From: Salinicola socius
Lineage (GTDB): Bacteria > Pseudomonadota > Gammaproteobacteria > Pseudomonadales > Halomonadaceae
Assembly: GCF_001937195.1 (NCBI RefSeq)
Contig: NZ_MSDO01000002.1
Coordinates: forward strand, 186,001-250,000
Reading direction: 5' to 3'
DNA length: 64,000 bases
A program made the translations under genes and the position numbers. Shown piece after piece: positions 52,063 to 62,707 of this stretch (its first letter is position 1; every line of letters begins with the position of its first letter). Below the pieces are notes generated by a model. It worked only from the letters and a program-made list of their open reading frames with translations. It had not been told where the DNA came from and made no database searches.

Positions 52063-53394
52063 GTGGAATTGACCCAGGACTGCCTGGCACGAATCGAGCG
52101 CCACAATCCCAGCGTCAATGCGCTCTGTCACGTCGACCACGACGGCGCACTGGCGGCGGCGCGAGCCTCGGAAACCCGCTGGCAGCGCGGCGAACCTGTC
52201 GGTCCGCTGGATGGCGTGCCCAGTACGATCAAGGACCTGACGCTCACCGTCGGCATGCCGACTCGAAAGGGCTCGACGACGACGTCGCCGGATGGCCCCT
52301 GGGAAATCGATGCGCCTTTCACGGCGCGGATGCGCGAGGCCGGTGCCGTGCTGCTGGGCAAGACCACCACGCCGGAGTTCGGCTGGAAAGGCGTCACCGA
52401 CAACCCGCTCTACGGCATCACCCGCAATCCGTGGAATCTCGAGCTGACCGCCGGCGGCTCGTCCGGCGGCGCCGGCGCCGCCGCGGCGCTCAACCTGGGC
52501 ATGCTGCATCAGGGCAGCGATGCCGGCGGCTCGATTCGGATTCCGTGTGCCTTCACCGGCACTTTCGGCATCAAGCCGACCTTCGGCTGGATACCGCAGT
52601 GGCCGGCCAGCGCCATGACGACCCTGTCGCACCTGGGGCCGATGACGCGCACCGCCGCCGATAGCGCGCTGATGCTCTCGGTGATTGCCCAGCCGGATGC
52701 GAGGGATGGCTACGCCGGCCCGAGCTGTCCGCTCGACTGGCTGGCCGCCGCGCCGACCCGCCTCGACGGCATGCGAATCGCCTACAGTCGTGACCTGGGC
52801 TACGTCTCGGTGACACCGGATATCCTGGGTGCAGTGGATGCCGCCGTCGAACGACTGACGGCGTTGGGGGCGGAAGTGATCGACGTCGATCCGGGGTTCA
52901 GCTCGCCCAAGGCGACTTTCGATACGCTCTGGCACGCCGGTGCCTCGCGGCTGCTGGATGGTTTGAGCGACGCGCAGATCGACGCGCTCGACCCCGGCCT
53001 GCGTGCCATCGCCAAGCATGGCAAGACGCTGTCGCTGACGGACTATCTGATCGCTCGCGAGGCGCGCGCGGCATTGATCGCACAGATGGCCGAATTCCAC
53101 CGCGAATTCGATCTGCTAGTGACGCCGACGCTGCCATTGTCGGCCTTTGCCGCCGGTCATGAAGTGCCTCCCGGCAGCGACTATGTCGACTGGGTGGACT
53201 GGACCCCGTTCAGCTACCCCTTCAATCTCACCCAGCAACCCGCCGCCTCGTTGCCCTGCGGCATGGACGAGGCTGGCTTGCCGGTTGGCCTGCATCTGGT
53301 GGGGCCGCGCTATCGTGACGATATCGTCATGATCGTGGCCCGGTTGCTGGAGACGCAACTGCCCAGGCTGGTGCCGCCGATGGCGATGGCGTGA
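52063..53394 (+). CDS. Amidase signature family enzyme (restart after amber codon, or disrupted gene)
   Basis: The downstream frame can start at GTG 52063, giving 443 residues. The catalytic elements are intact: Lys in TIKDL, the GGSSGGAG loop and the serine segment GSDAGGSIRIP. Only the first 33 codons and the amber codon lie upstream, so a restarted protein would lose one N-terminal helix. It hydrolyses a C-N amide bond; the substrate is probably linked to the M20 enzyme. No good ribosome site precedes the GTG. It may be a pseudogene, a coupled restart or a sequencing error. Confidence 0.75.
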   Translation: MELTQDCLARIERHNPSVNALCHVDHDGALAAARASETRWQRGEPVGPLDGVPSTIKDLTLTVGMPTRKGSTTTSPDGPWEIDAPFTARMREAGAVLLGKTTTPEFGWKGVTDNPLYGITRNPWNLELTAGGSSGGAGAAAALNLGMLHQGSDAGGSIRIPCAFTGTFGIKPTFGWIPQWPASAMTTLSHLGPMTRTAADSALMLSVIAQPDARDGYAGPSCPLDWLAAAPTRLDGMRIAYSRDLGYVSVTPDILGAVDAAVERLTALGAEVIDVDPGFSSPKATFDTLWHAGASRLLDGLSDAQIDALDPGLRAIAKHGKTLSLTDYLIAREARAALIAQMAEFHREFDLLVTPTLPLSAFAAGHEVPPGSDYVDWVDWTPFSYPFNLTQQPAASLPCGMDEAGLPVGLHLVGPRYRDDIVMIVARLLETQLPRLVPPMAMA

Positions 53395-53411
53395 CCCGGA
53401 AGGCATGGTCG

Positions 53412-54389
53412 TCAGCCGCCCCGAGCCTCGCCCGGCGTCTTGCCGGTGGCGCGTTTGAAGGCGCGGCTGAAGGCAGCCTGGGAGCCGTAGCCCAGACGCC
53501 AGGCGATCTGGTCGATGGAGAGCTGCCGCTCGGTGATCCACTGCGTGGCCAGGCGCATGCGTAGTTGGGTGACGTAGCCGAGCGGCGAGACGCCCAGCGA
53601 GCCGCGGAAGCGTTCGGCGAACACCGAGCGGGAGCAGCCCATCTCCGCCGCCATCGCAGCGACCGTCCAGTCGCGTCCGGGCTCGCGGTGGACGGCGGCG
53701 ATGACCTTGCCCAGGCGCGGGTCGCGCAGTGCCTCGATCCAGCCGTCGATATCGGCGCAGTCGCACTCGACCCAGCCGCGCACGATGCTGGCAGCCACCA
53801 CGTCGGCCAGCCGGGACAGAATGCCGGCGGCGCCGGCCCGTTCGAGACTCGCTTCGCGCACCATCGCCTCCAGCATCGGCAGCATCTCCGGGTAGCGGGA
53901 GAGCAGCGTGCCCACGTGCATCACCGCCGGCATCAGCGTCATCAGCGGCTGCATCCCGCCCAGATCGAACTGCATGCAGCCGCTGAACAGGCGCACCGGC
54001 GGCACCCCGTCGGGGATGTCGACACATTCGTCGACGCAGCTGAAATCATTGCACAACGGCAATGAATCGATCTGCTCGATGTCGCGACTCTGTACCTCCG
54101 GCGAGGAGAGCAGGCAGTGCTGCCCGCCCCGGGGCAGCAGAACGGCATCACCGGACGCCAGGATCTGTTCGTCGTCGCCGAGCCGCAGCAGAACGGGCCC
54201 CTGGGCGACGAAGTGAAACTGCGCGCAGCTGGCATCGGTATCGAAGCGAATGCCGAAGGGCGGTGCCATCTGGACGCGGCGATAGCTGAGCCCGGAAAGA
54301 CGCATGCCGAGGAGCAGTTCGTTGATCCACTCGCTGGAGCTGGTTTCAGCGCCTTGGGTGGCTTCAATTTCGGACTTTTGATCAAACAT
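53412..54389 (-). CDS. AraC-family regulator with N-terminal cupin
   Basis: The 325-aa protein has an N-terminal cupin_6-type ligand domain (LGDDEQILASGDAVLLPRGG QHCLLSSP) and a C-terminal double helix-turn-helix (TVAAMAAEMGCSRSVFAERF; IDQIAWRLGYGSQAAFSRAF KRATG). It is divergent from an MFS efflux gene and probably controls it, an arrangement common for this subgroup. Confidence 0.93.
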   Translation of the reverse strand: MFDQKSEIEATQGAETSSSEWINELLLGMRLSGLSYRRVQMAPPFGIRFDTDASCAQFHFVAQGPVLLRLGDDEQILASGDAVLLPRGGQHCLLSSPEVQSRDIEQIDSLPLCNDFSCVDECVDIPDGVPPVRLFSGCMQFDLGGMQPLMTLMPAVMHVGTLLSRYPEMLPMLEAMVREASLERAGAAGILSRLADVVAASIVRGWVECDCADIDGWIEALRDPRLGKVIAAVHREPGRDWTVAAMAAEMGCSRSVFAERFRGSLGVSPLGYVTQLRMRLATQWITERQLSIDQIAWRLGYGSQAAFSRAFKRATGKTPGEARGG

Positions 54390-54415
54390 GTCGGAGTTTT
54401 AGTGATAGAAGATCC

Positions 54416-54447
54416 TGGGATACTACTTTAGTCTACGCGCTATCCCA
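54416..54447. promoter_or_regulatory. Inverted repeat in the AraC-MFS divergent promoter
   Basis: TGGGATA (54416-54422) and TATCCCA (54441-54447) are perfect complements 18 nt apart within the 80-bp intergenic region, a likely regulator site. Confidence 0.4.
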
Positions 54448-54469
54448 AGTCTTGATCGGAAATCTCGAA

Positions 54470-55720
54470 ATGACGACACAAGAAACTTCACCCCCGACGC
54501 ACGATTCGCCAACGCCGTCACGCTGGGTGGCCGTGTTCTCGCTGACGATGGGCGTGTTCAGCCTGGTGATGGCCGAATTCCTGCCGGCGAGTTTGCTGAC
54601 GCCGATGGCGGATTCGCTCATGATCAGTGAAGGTCAGGCCGGACAGGCCGTCACGGTGACAGCCGTGGTGGCGCTGCTCTCCGGCTTGCTGGTGACCGCC
54701 GTCACGCAGCGACTCGATCGCCGCCACGTGCTGCTGGCGTTCTCCGTGCTGATGATCGCCGCCAATCTGGTGGTTGCCTTCGCACCGCACATGGGTTGGC
54801 TGCTGGTCGGACGGGTGCTGCTCGGCGTGGCGCTGGGCGGGTTCTGGGCGCTCTCCGCGGCCACCGTCATGCGGCTGGTGTCGGAGCACGACGTGCCGCG
54901 GGCGCTGTCGCTGCTGTTCACCGGCGTTCCCATCGCTACCATCAGCGCCGCCGCGCTGGGCAGCTACCTTGGCGACATGATCGGCTGGCGCAACGTCTTC
55001 CTGCTGGCGACTGCGCTCTCGGTAGTCACTCTGGTCATGCAGTATGTCACCCTGCCGCGAATGGAACCCGGACGGCCGACACCGCTGGGGACGCTGGTGA
55101 GCGTAATGAAGCGACCGGGCATGGCGGTCGGCATCGTCGCCATCCTGCTGGTGTTCTGCGGCCACTTCGCCTTTTTCACTTACGTTCGACCGTTTCTCGA
55201 AGGCGTGTCGCGGATGGGCATCAACGAGCTCTCATCGACGCTGCTGGCATTCGGCGTGGCCAACTTCGTCGGCACCCTGGCTGCGGGTTATCTGCTCGAG
55301 CGCAGCCTGCGCCTGACGCTGCTGCTGATGCCGCTGGTCATGGGGGTGCTGGGCTGGTTGCTGGCCACGCTGGGCGGCTTCTCGATGGGCACCGATGCCG
55401 TCATGGTCGCGCTGTGGGGCTTCGCTTTCGGGGCAGTGCCGGTCGCCTGGTCGACCTGGATCACCCGCGTCGTGCCAGATGAAGCCGAAAGCGGCGGCGG
55501 CCTCATCGTTGCTTCGATCCAGCTGGCGATCGCACTGGGCGCTGCCGTCGGCGGGGTGATGTTCGACATCAGCGGCGTTCTGGGTGTCTGCGCGACAGCC
55601 GGCACGCTGCTGCTGGCCGCTGCCGCGCTGGTACTGGTCGGCGTGAGAACGCGACCGGCCGCAATGGCCGATGACGACACCGCGGTAACGGGTATCAGTC
55701 AAGCGACTTCGTGCCGGTGA
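54470..55720 (+). CDS. MFS efflux transporter, DHA1 family (NepI/PbuE/AraJ-like)
   Basis: The 416-aa protein has 12 predicted helices. Motifs seen are the DHA1 start (TMGVFSLVMAEFLPASLLTP), QRLDRRHVLLAFSVLM between helices 2 and 3 and GRVLLGVALGGFWALSAATV in helix 4-5. Relatives export purine ribonucleosides or arabinose-like sugars. The ATG at 54470 is preceded by GGAAA; a TTG at 54452 could add six residues. Likely controlled by the divergent AraC regulator. Confidence 0.9.
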   Translation: MTTQETSPPTHDSPTPSRWVAVFSLTMGVFSLVMAEFLPASLLTPMADSLMISEGQAGQAVTVTAVVALLSGLLVTAVTQRLDRRHVLLAFSVLMIAANLVVAFAPHMGWLLVGRVLLGVALGGFWALSAATVMRLVSEHDVPRALSLLFTGVPIATISAAALGSYLGDMIGWRNVFLLATALSVVTLVMQYVTLPRMEPGRPTPLGTLVSVMKRPGMAVGIVAILLVFCGHFAFFTYVRPFLEGVSRMGINELSSTLLAFGVANFVGTLAAGYLLERSLRLTLLLMPLVMGVLGWLLATLGGFSMGTDAVMVALWGFAFGAVPVAWSTWITRVVPDEAESGGGLIVASIQLAIALGAAVGGVMFDISGVLGVCATAGTLLLAAAALVLVGVRTRPAAMADDDTAVTGISQATSCR

Positions 55721-55818
55721 GGCGATCACTTCCGTGGAAAAGCGATCGCTTCAGGTCAGAAGGAACGGTCCGCCAACCGGCCGAGCAGGGCGGCGGGGGA
55801 GCAGGTAGTGAAGGTTGC

Positions 55819-55861
55819 TTGTCGGTCGGGGATGATGGTCTGCTATAAGGAACATCATCCC
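55819..55861 (+). promoter_or_regulatory. pgm promoter with flanking inverted repeat
   Basis: TTGTCG (55819-55824), an 18-nt spacer and CTATAA (55843-55848) form a promoter. GGGATGAT (55829-55836) and ATCATCCC (55854-55861) flank the -10 box symmetrically, so a bound regulator would block it. Confidence 0.5.
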
Positions 55862-55884
55862 AAGACCATCGAAAGGAACCGACG

Positions 55885-57549
<1,665 letters not shown>

Positions 57550-57561
57550 GCGGCGAACCGT

Positions 57562-59325
57562 ATGTCGGCGCGCAGCAAAGAGCGCTGGCGGCAACGCCTG
57601 CGAGAGATGGCCAGCTATCGGGAGGTGCTGTTGCGCTTCCCGGTGGTCATCGCTTGGCTTATGGCCGCGACGTTCGTCGCCAACCTGTTGATCGAAGAGA
57701 TCGGTCCGGCGGATGCCACGTGGCGAGTGCTGGTGGGCCTTGCGTGTGCCGCGGCCGCCGCGCTGTCGGCCACGCTGGGTTTCGAGGCCGTGACGCGCCG
57801 GCGCGAGGTGATCGGGCCGCGGGGGCGCCAGCTCGCGGCGGCGATCGCCGGGGCATGCGGGTTCTGCCTGGTCTGGTTTCAGGACGCGTTGCACACCTCG
57901 ACGTGGCTGCTGGCGTTCGCGCTTGTCGCGCTGATTCCGGTCGCTCCCTACCTGGCGGGAGGCAGCGGGGAAGCGTTTCGAGGGTTGCTGGGTCGCCTGA
58001 CCTTCGCCTTGCTGCTCTCCGCCATTGGCTGGAGTCTGCTCGGGGGCGGTATCTCGCTGGTTCTCGTCAGTCTGAACCTGCTGTTCGGGCTCGAGGTGCC
58101 GTTCGAGCTTTACGCGCACCTGGCGGCGATGACGGCGCTGCTGTTAGCCCCCCTGTTCTGGTTGGCATTGATACCTCGGAGATTCGATCTCGCCGCTGAC
58201 TGCCGTCTCGATACGCTGTCGGCCAGAGCGGTCAGCGTGCTCGGCGAGTGGGTCGCCGCGCCGCTGATTCTCGTCTACGCCGTGATCCTGCATGTCTATG
58301 CCGCGAAATGTCTGCTGGTTGGTGCGCTCCCCAGCGGTCAGAGCGGCTGGCTTGTCTCCGGGTTCGGTATCTGTCTGGTGACTGTGCTGGTGATCTGCCG
58401 GCCGTTCATGCGCGAGACGCGGGTGCTAACGGGTGCTTTCCTGCGCTACTGGCCGTGGTTGTTGCCGGTGCCGCTGCTGTTGCTGACCATGGCGGTGACA
58501 CTGCGTATCGGAGCCTACGGCGTGACACCGGAGCGCTATCTGCTGGCGGCGCTGGCGCTGGTGCTGGCGATCATCGCGGCGTTGCAGAGTTTTCCGCGTT
58601 GGCGAGGCGATATTCGGCCGATGGCCGCGATTCCCGTGCTGGCAATGCTGCTGGCGAGCTTCGGCCCGCAGGGTGCCGAGTGGACATCGATTCGCAGCCA
58701 GAGCGAGCGCTTTCTGGCGATCGTCGAGCAGCCCGCGAGAAATCCGCAGCAGGCCGGCGAAGCCCTGGCGGCGCTGGGTTATCTTCGGAATGTCGATGCG
58801 CTGGCGCGGGCGGCACCGGCCGGGGCCAAATTATCGAACGACACGTCATCGAACGGCACGTCGTCGAGCGAGGAGGCGCCGAGCCTGGAAACGGTGGCGC
58901 GAGCCTGGGGGCTCGAGCCGTCGACGGTCGGGGGTGCCGGCAGCGGATCCCCCTACTTCTCCCGCGTCTATTCAGGCGCTGCGGGGATCGCGCTGGAGGG
59001 CTTCGATCTGCTGCTGAGCGGCGTCGATGTGTCCGCAGGGCGTGTCGCCGAGGTGCCCTTGCCATCGGGGCAGGTGCTGCGCTTGCAGTTGGAGGGGAGA
59101 GCGTTGCGGATCTCTTCGGCGAACACGACATCGCGTTTCGATCTGCCTCCCGAGGTGACCGCGATATCGAGCGGCCCTGACAGCGAGCCAGAGTTGATCA
59201 CGCTGCGCCAGGACGGTGTGCGGCTGGGGCTGGTGCTGGAAACGGTCAGCGGTTCCCACAACCCCGAGCCGACGCTGGATCATCTCTCCGCCACGATACT
59301 GGTGAACGCGAAGGAGTGGCGCTGA
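57562..59325 (+). CDS. DUF4153-type polytopic membrane protein
   Basis: The 587-aa protein has about ten to twelve hydrophobic segments in the first 390 residues (for example LLRFPVVIAWLMAATFVANL) and a soluble C-terminal part with a Ser/Thr/Asn-rich linker around residue 425. It resembles DUF4153 proteins, whose function is unknown. It lies 12 bp after pgm and is probably cotranscribed. Confidence 0.82.
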   Translation: MSARSKERWRQRLREMASYREVLLRFPVVIAWLMAATFVANLLIEEIGPADATWRVLVGLACAAAAALSATLGFEAVTRRREVIGPRGRQLAAAIAGACGFCLVWFQDALHTSTWLLAFALVALIPVAPYLAGGSGEAFRGLLGRLTFALLLSAIGWSLLGGGISLVLVSLNLLFGLEVPFELYAHLAAMTALLLAPLFWLALIPRRFDLAADCRLDTLSARAVSVLGEWVAAPLILVYAVILHVYAAKCLLVGALPSGQSGWLVSGFGICLVTVLVICRPFMRETRVLTGAFLRYWPWLLPVPLLLLTMAVTLRIGAYGVTPERYLLAALALVLAIIAALQSFPRWRGDIRPMAAIPVLAMLLASFGPQGAEWTSIRSQSERFLAIVEQPARNPQQAGEALAALGYLRNVDALARAAPAGAKLSNDTSSNGTSSSEEAPSLETVARAWGLEPSTVGGAGSGSPYFSRVYSGAAGIALEGFDLLLSGVDVSAGRVAEVPLPSGQVLRLQLEGRALRISSANTTSRFDLPPEVTAISSGPDSEPELITLRQDGVRLGLVLETVSGSHNPEPTLDHLSATILVNAKEWR

Positions 59326-59349
59326 TCCACGTTGTCGATCGACGATGTT

Positions 59350-59398
59350 CGAATCAACGCCGCCGAATCAACGCTGCTGGATCAACGCTACCGGGTCA
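59350..59398. repeat. Degenerate 17-18 bp tandem repeat at the 3' end of stpA
   Basis: Three to four copies of an ATCAACGC-containing unit (59353, 59367, 59381 and a decayed GTCAGCGC) occupy the convergent gap between the DUF4153 gene and stpA, ending at the stpA stop codon. Confidence 0.6.
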
Positions 59399-60673
59399 GC
59401 GCCGCGCGGCCAGTTCACAGAAGAAGTCGATGTACTGGGTATGGCCCAACGGGAAAATGACATCCAGTGTCAGGGGATCCTCGGCGTCGCTGATCCCCTC
59501 GAGCGCCGGCCAGACTTCGGGGCTCGAATCCTCGCCGTGTCGCGCCAGCCGTTCGGCATCGACGCCGGCGCGGCGAACCTCGCCACCGCTGCTGTCGACA
59601 TAGAGCACCCGATTGCCGCTGTCGAAAGCGTCTCCCAACTGTTGAACCAGGGTCAGGAAGCCGCGGTCGCTGCCACCGCGCAGGCGCTGTGATCCGCTCT
59701 CTGTCTTGTCGGTGTAGGACGTCACGGTGTCGCCGACGCCGACGATGCGGGGCATCACCGCGGGATCGAAACGATCGCGAGCCAGTGCCAGCAGCGCAGC
59801 GTGATCGCGAGGCGCCTGCCGGGCGTTGAAGCCTTCGCCCAGCGGATAGCGGCCGGTATGGCGGTGGTAATAGCGATTGAGAATGACCAGCACGCCGACT
59901 TCCTTGACCGCACCTCGCAGCATCAGCTGAAAGTCGGTGGTGCCGGCCGTCCCTTCACCGCTGCTGCCATCGCTTTCTCGCAGGCGTTCGTTGCCGTGCT
60001 CGTCCTGACCGGCATTGGGGGCGTAATGCACGAAAAAGGCGTCATCGAGATCGGCCTGACGGGCGGCGTCCAGGCGCTCGCGCATGAAGCCGGCAACGGC
60101 GTTCTGTAGCGTGCGATAGGTCGCGGGATCATTTTGCCAGTGACGGTAGAAGCCATTGAGGTTGAGCGTCGGCGACGCCAGGTTGTCGAGCACGGCGGCG
60201 GCGATCAGGTCCCGTCGCACGTCGACCGGCAAGTCGTAAGGGGGGCGGGACAGCAGCGACTCGAGAAACGCTTCGGCCTGATCGGGAAACGCTTTGAGGA
60301 ACGCCAGTTCCGCATCGCTGACACCCGGATGGCTGACGCTGCCGAAGCGGTCCTGCCACTGCACGCCGCCGGCCGCCAGACCGGGCAGATAACGACCCTG
60401 CTCGGCGGCACGATCGGGCGTCTCGAACAGCGTCTCGACGATGCCGTTCACGCCACGCGAGCCGATGTGCTCACCGTTGGTCAGCACATAGAAGTGACCA
60501 TCGAACTGACGCGCGGCATCGAGATAGCGGCGCTCCAGGCGCCGGGTCAGCGGATCACCGACCAGGCCCATGCAGACGCCATCGAGGTCCTGAATGATGA
60601 GCAGGTTGTCGGTAGCCGCCAGTTCGTCCAGCAGGGCGGCGTGGTCGAGCGAGAAGGGGCGAGTCAGGGGCAT
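59396..60673 (-). CDS. stpA: Glucosylglycerol 3-phosphatase
   Basis: The 425-aa protein has an N-terminal NLLIIQDLDGVCMGLVGDPLTR stretch (Asp29 and Asp31 as HAD-type nucleophile and acid), followed by RYLDAARQFDGHFYVLTNGE, the pattern of StpA. The ATG at 60673 is preferred over upstream frames because the family begins there. StpA dephosphorylates glucosylglycerol-3-phosphate to glucosylglycerol, an osmoprotectant. The synthase gene ggpS is not adjacent, which is unusual. This gene is the clearest osmoadaptation marker in the window. Confidence 0.88.
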   Translation of the reverse strand: MPLTRPFSLDHAALLDELAATDNLLIIQDLDGVCMGLVGDPLTRRLERRYLDAARQFDGHFYVLTNGEHIGSRGVNGIVETLFETPDRAAEQGRYLPGLAAGGVQWQDRFGSVSHPGVSDAELAFLKAFPDQAEAFLESLLSRPPYDLPVDVRRDLIAAAVLDNLASPTLNLNGFYRHWQNDPATYRTLQNAVAGFMRERLDAARQADLDDAFFVHYAPNAGQDEHGNERLRESDGSSGEGTAGTTDFQLMLRGAVKEVGVLVILNRYYHRHTGRYPLGEGFNARQAPRDHAALLALARDRFDPAVMPRIVGVGDTVTSYTDKTESGSQRLRGGSDRGFLTLVQQLGDAFDSGNRVLYVDSSGGEVRRAGVDAERLARHGEDSSPEVWPALEGISDAEDPLTLDVIFPLGHTQYIDFFCELAARR

Positions 60674-60918
60674 GAGTAGGCGTCTTGATCGGAGGCGATG
60701 GGAAGTGGATCGAGAACCGGGATTCGCCACCAGTATAACGAGTGTCATCGCGAGGAATAGCGTCGGTTTGCCCCACCGGCAAGCCGCGACTAGGCTTCTA
60801 CCAAGCGCCCTGGCTGCAGGACGTGATGGAAGCTGCAGGACGCTCACGCCCGGATGGCGTGATGACAGCCCCGACGAGGGAGAATCCCTGGAAAGGGCAA
60901 CATTAGCAGGAGGCAACG

Positions 60919-61407
60919 ATGTCCAGTCCCGAACACAAGCAGAAAATCTGGAAGCTGATCGAGAAGATCAAGGTCGGCATGTTGGTCACGCTCGACGATG
61001 GCGTTCCCCGCTCCCGCCCCATGCACCTGGTGCAGGATGCCTACGACGGCACGCTCTGGTTCTATACGCGTCGTAGCGCCGAGAAGTCGTTCGAAGCGAA
61101 GCAGGATCAGGATGTCTGTCTCACGTTTTCGGATCACGACGATGGCATCTACGTATCCATGTCGGGCACGGCGCGACTCAACGACGACCCCGGGCTGATC
61201 GAGAAATACTGGAATCCGTTCGTGGCCGCCTGGTTTACCGGTGGCAAGGAAGATCCAGACATCACCATGATGGAGATCGATATCGATTTCGGTGAGCACT
61301 GGCAGTCGCGGGAGAGCAAGACCTTCCAGCTCTACGAATTCGCCAAGGCCAACATCAAGAAGGATCACAAGCCGGATATCGGTGAAAACGAGAAGTTCGG
61401 GCACTGA
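60919..61407 (+). CDS. Pyridoxamine-5'-phosphate-oxidase-like general stress protein
   Basis: The 162-aa protein has the split-barrel flavin fold: KVGMLVTLDDGVPRSRPMHL, then LWFYTRRSAEKSFEAKQDQD and YVSMSGTARLNDDPGLIEKY WNPFVAAWF. This matches the general-stress PPOX subgroup that binds FMN or F420-like cofactors. An AGGAGG site precedes the ATG and a strong hairpin follows the gene. Confidence 0.92.
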   Translation: MSSPEHKQKIWKLIEKIKVGMLVTLDDGVPRSRPMHLVQDAYDGTLWFYTRRSAEKSFEAKQDQDVCLTFSDHDDGIYVSMSGTARLNDDPGLIEKYWNPFVAAWFTGGKEDPDITMMEIDIDFGEHWQSRESKTFQLYEFAKANIKKDHKPDIGENEKFGH

Positions 61408-61469
61408 CCTGTGTCTTCTCGTTCCACCCGCCGTCGGCTTGTCTAGTATCGGCGTCTATGTCTACCCGG

Positions 61470-61503
61470 TGCTGCCAACGTCGAAGCGACGTTGGCAGCA
61501 TTT
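61470..61503 (+). terminator. Rho-independent-like terminator after the PPOX gene
   Basis: TGCTGCCAACGTCG (61470-61483) and CGACGTTGGCAGCA (61487-61500) pair perfectly over 14 bp around AAG, followed by TTT. The T-tract is short but the stem is very stable. It lies about 60 bp after the stop. Confidence 0.75.
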
Positions 61504-61575
61504 GCACGTCTGATCATTGACAGTGATGTACCAAGTCTGGATAAAGAGTCCTCACAAGTCACATAGCGACCCCCC

Positions 61576-62613
61576 ATGTTTCTGTTGACGGCATTCGTCG
61601 TTCTCTCGATCGGTTTTTCCTTCATCTGTTCGGTGCTGGAAGCCGCGCTGCTCTCGCTGACACCGAGCTATATCGCGCAGCTCAAGGACACCCGTCCCCA
61701 GCTTCACGACAGGCTCAACAAGCTCAAGTCCAATATCGATCGTCCGCTGGCGGCGATCCTGACGCTCAATACCATCGCGCACACCGTGGGCGCCACCGGT
61801 GTCGGGGCGCAGGTCGCGGTGGTGTTCGGCGATGCCCACGTGGCGATCGCCTCGGCACTGATGACGTTCGGTATTCTGGTGTTCTCTGAAATCATCCCCA
61901 AGACCATCGGCGCCAGCCACTGGCGTACGTTGGCACCACTGTTGCCGCGAATTCTGCGCTTCATGGTCTGGGTGCTGCTGCCGTTCATCTGGCTCTCGGA
62001 GATGATCACCAACCGCATCGCCAAGAACGAACAGGACGTCGACATGCGTGGCGAAATCAAGGCGCTGGCGCGAATCGGTCTGGAAGAGAAAGCGCTGGAT
62101 GCCGACGAAACGCGCACCATCACCAATATTCTCAACCTGCATGAGATCCCGGTGAAGAGCGTGATGACGCCGCGCACCGTGTGCGAAACGGTGACGCCCG
62201 ACATGACCGTGGCCGAGTTCGATCAGCGCTATGGCAAGACCCAGTTCACTCGCTTTCCGATCATGGACGGCGCCGAGGATGCGCTAGGTTATATCCACAA
62301 GTCGGATACCTACCACGCCGAAGACGAGCAGACGCTCAAGGCGCTGATGCATCCGGTCGCGATCGTCGATGAAGCCGATAGCGTCGAGCATGTCTTTGCC
62401 GCCATGCTCAAGGATCACAATCACCTGCGAGTGGTCTACGACGATCATGGCAACTGGGTGGGCTTGATCACCATGGAAGACGTGATCGAAACGATCCTGG
62501 GGCAGGACATCGTCGACGAGACCGACAACGTGCACAACCTGAGAAAGTACGCCAAGCAGCGTTGGCTGAAGCGTATCAAACGCGGCGAATCCGTCCAGCC
62601 GCCGCCGGGCTGA
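61576..62613 (+). CDS. CNNM/CorC-type transporter with DUF21 and CBS domains
   Basis: The 345-aa protein has an N-terminal DUF21 membrane domain with three to four helices (EIIPKTIGASHW is its signature) and an acidic helix region, then a CBS pair beginning HEIPVKSVMTPRTVCETVTP and ending GNWVGLITMEDVIETILGQD. It probably exports or transports Mg2+ or Co2+ across the inner membrane. The C-terminal CorC_HlyC domain is missing, as in some shorter members. Confidence 0.92.
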   Translation: MFLLTAFVVLSIGFSFICSVLEAALLSLTPSYIAQLKDTRPQLHDRLNKLKSNIDRPLAAILTLNTIAHTVGATGVGAQVAVVFGDAHVAIASALMTFGILVFSEIIPKTIGASHWRTLAPLLPRILRFMVWVLLPFIWLSEMITNRIAKNEQDVDMRGEIKALARIGLEEKALDADETRTITNILNLHEIPVKSVMTPRTVCETVTPDMTVAEFDQRYGKTQFTRFPIMDGAEDALGYIHKSDTYHAEDEQTLKALMHPVAIVDEADSVEHVFAAMLKDHNHLRVVYDDHGNWVGLITMEDVIETILGQDIVDETDNVHNLRKYAKQRWLKRIKRGESVQPPPG

Positions 62614-62630
62614 TGCCGGCGGCAGCGTCC

Positions 62631-62690
62631 TCATGGCGGGGCAAGTTCTGTCATGGCAGGACACCTTCTTTCTTTCATGGCAGGGCAAGC
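62631..62690. repeat. Degenerate repeat between the CNNM gene and phnE
   Basis: Three copies of a TCATGGCrGGrCA motif begin near 62631, 62651 and 62675, in the convergent gap. It is another of the short duplications seen at gene ends in this window. Confidence 0.5.
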
Positions 62691-62707
62691 TCCCGGTCGC
62701 GGGGCAA

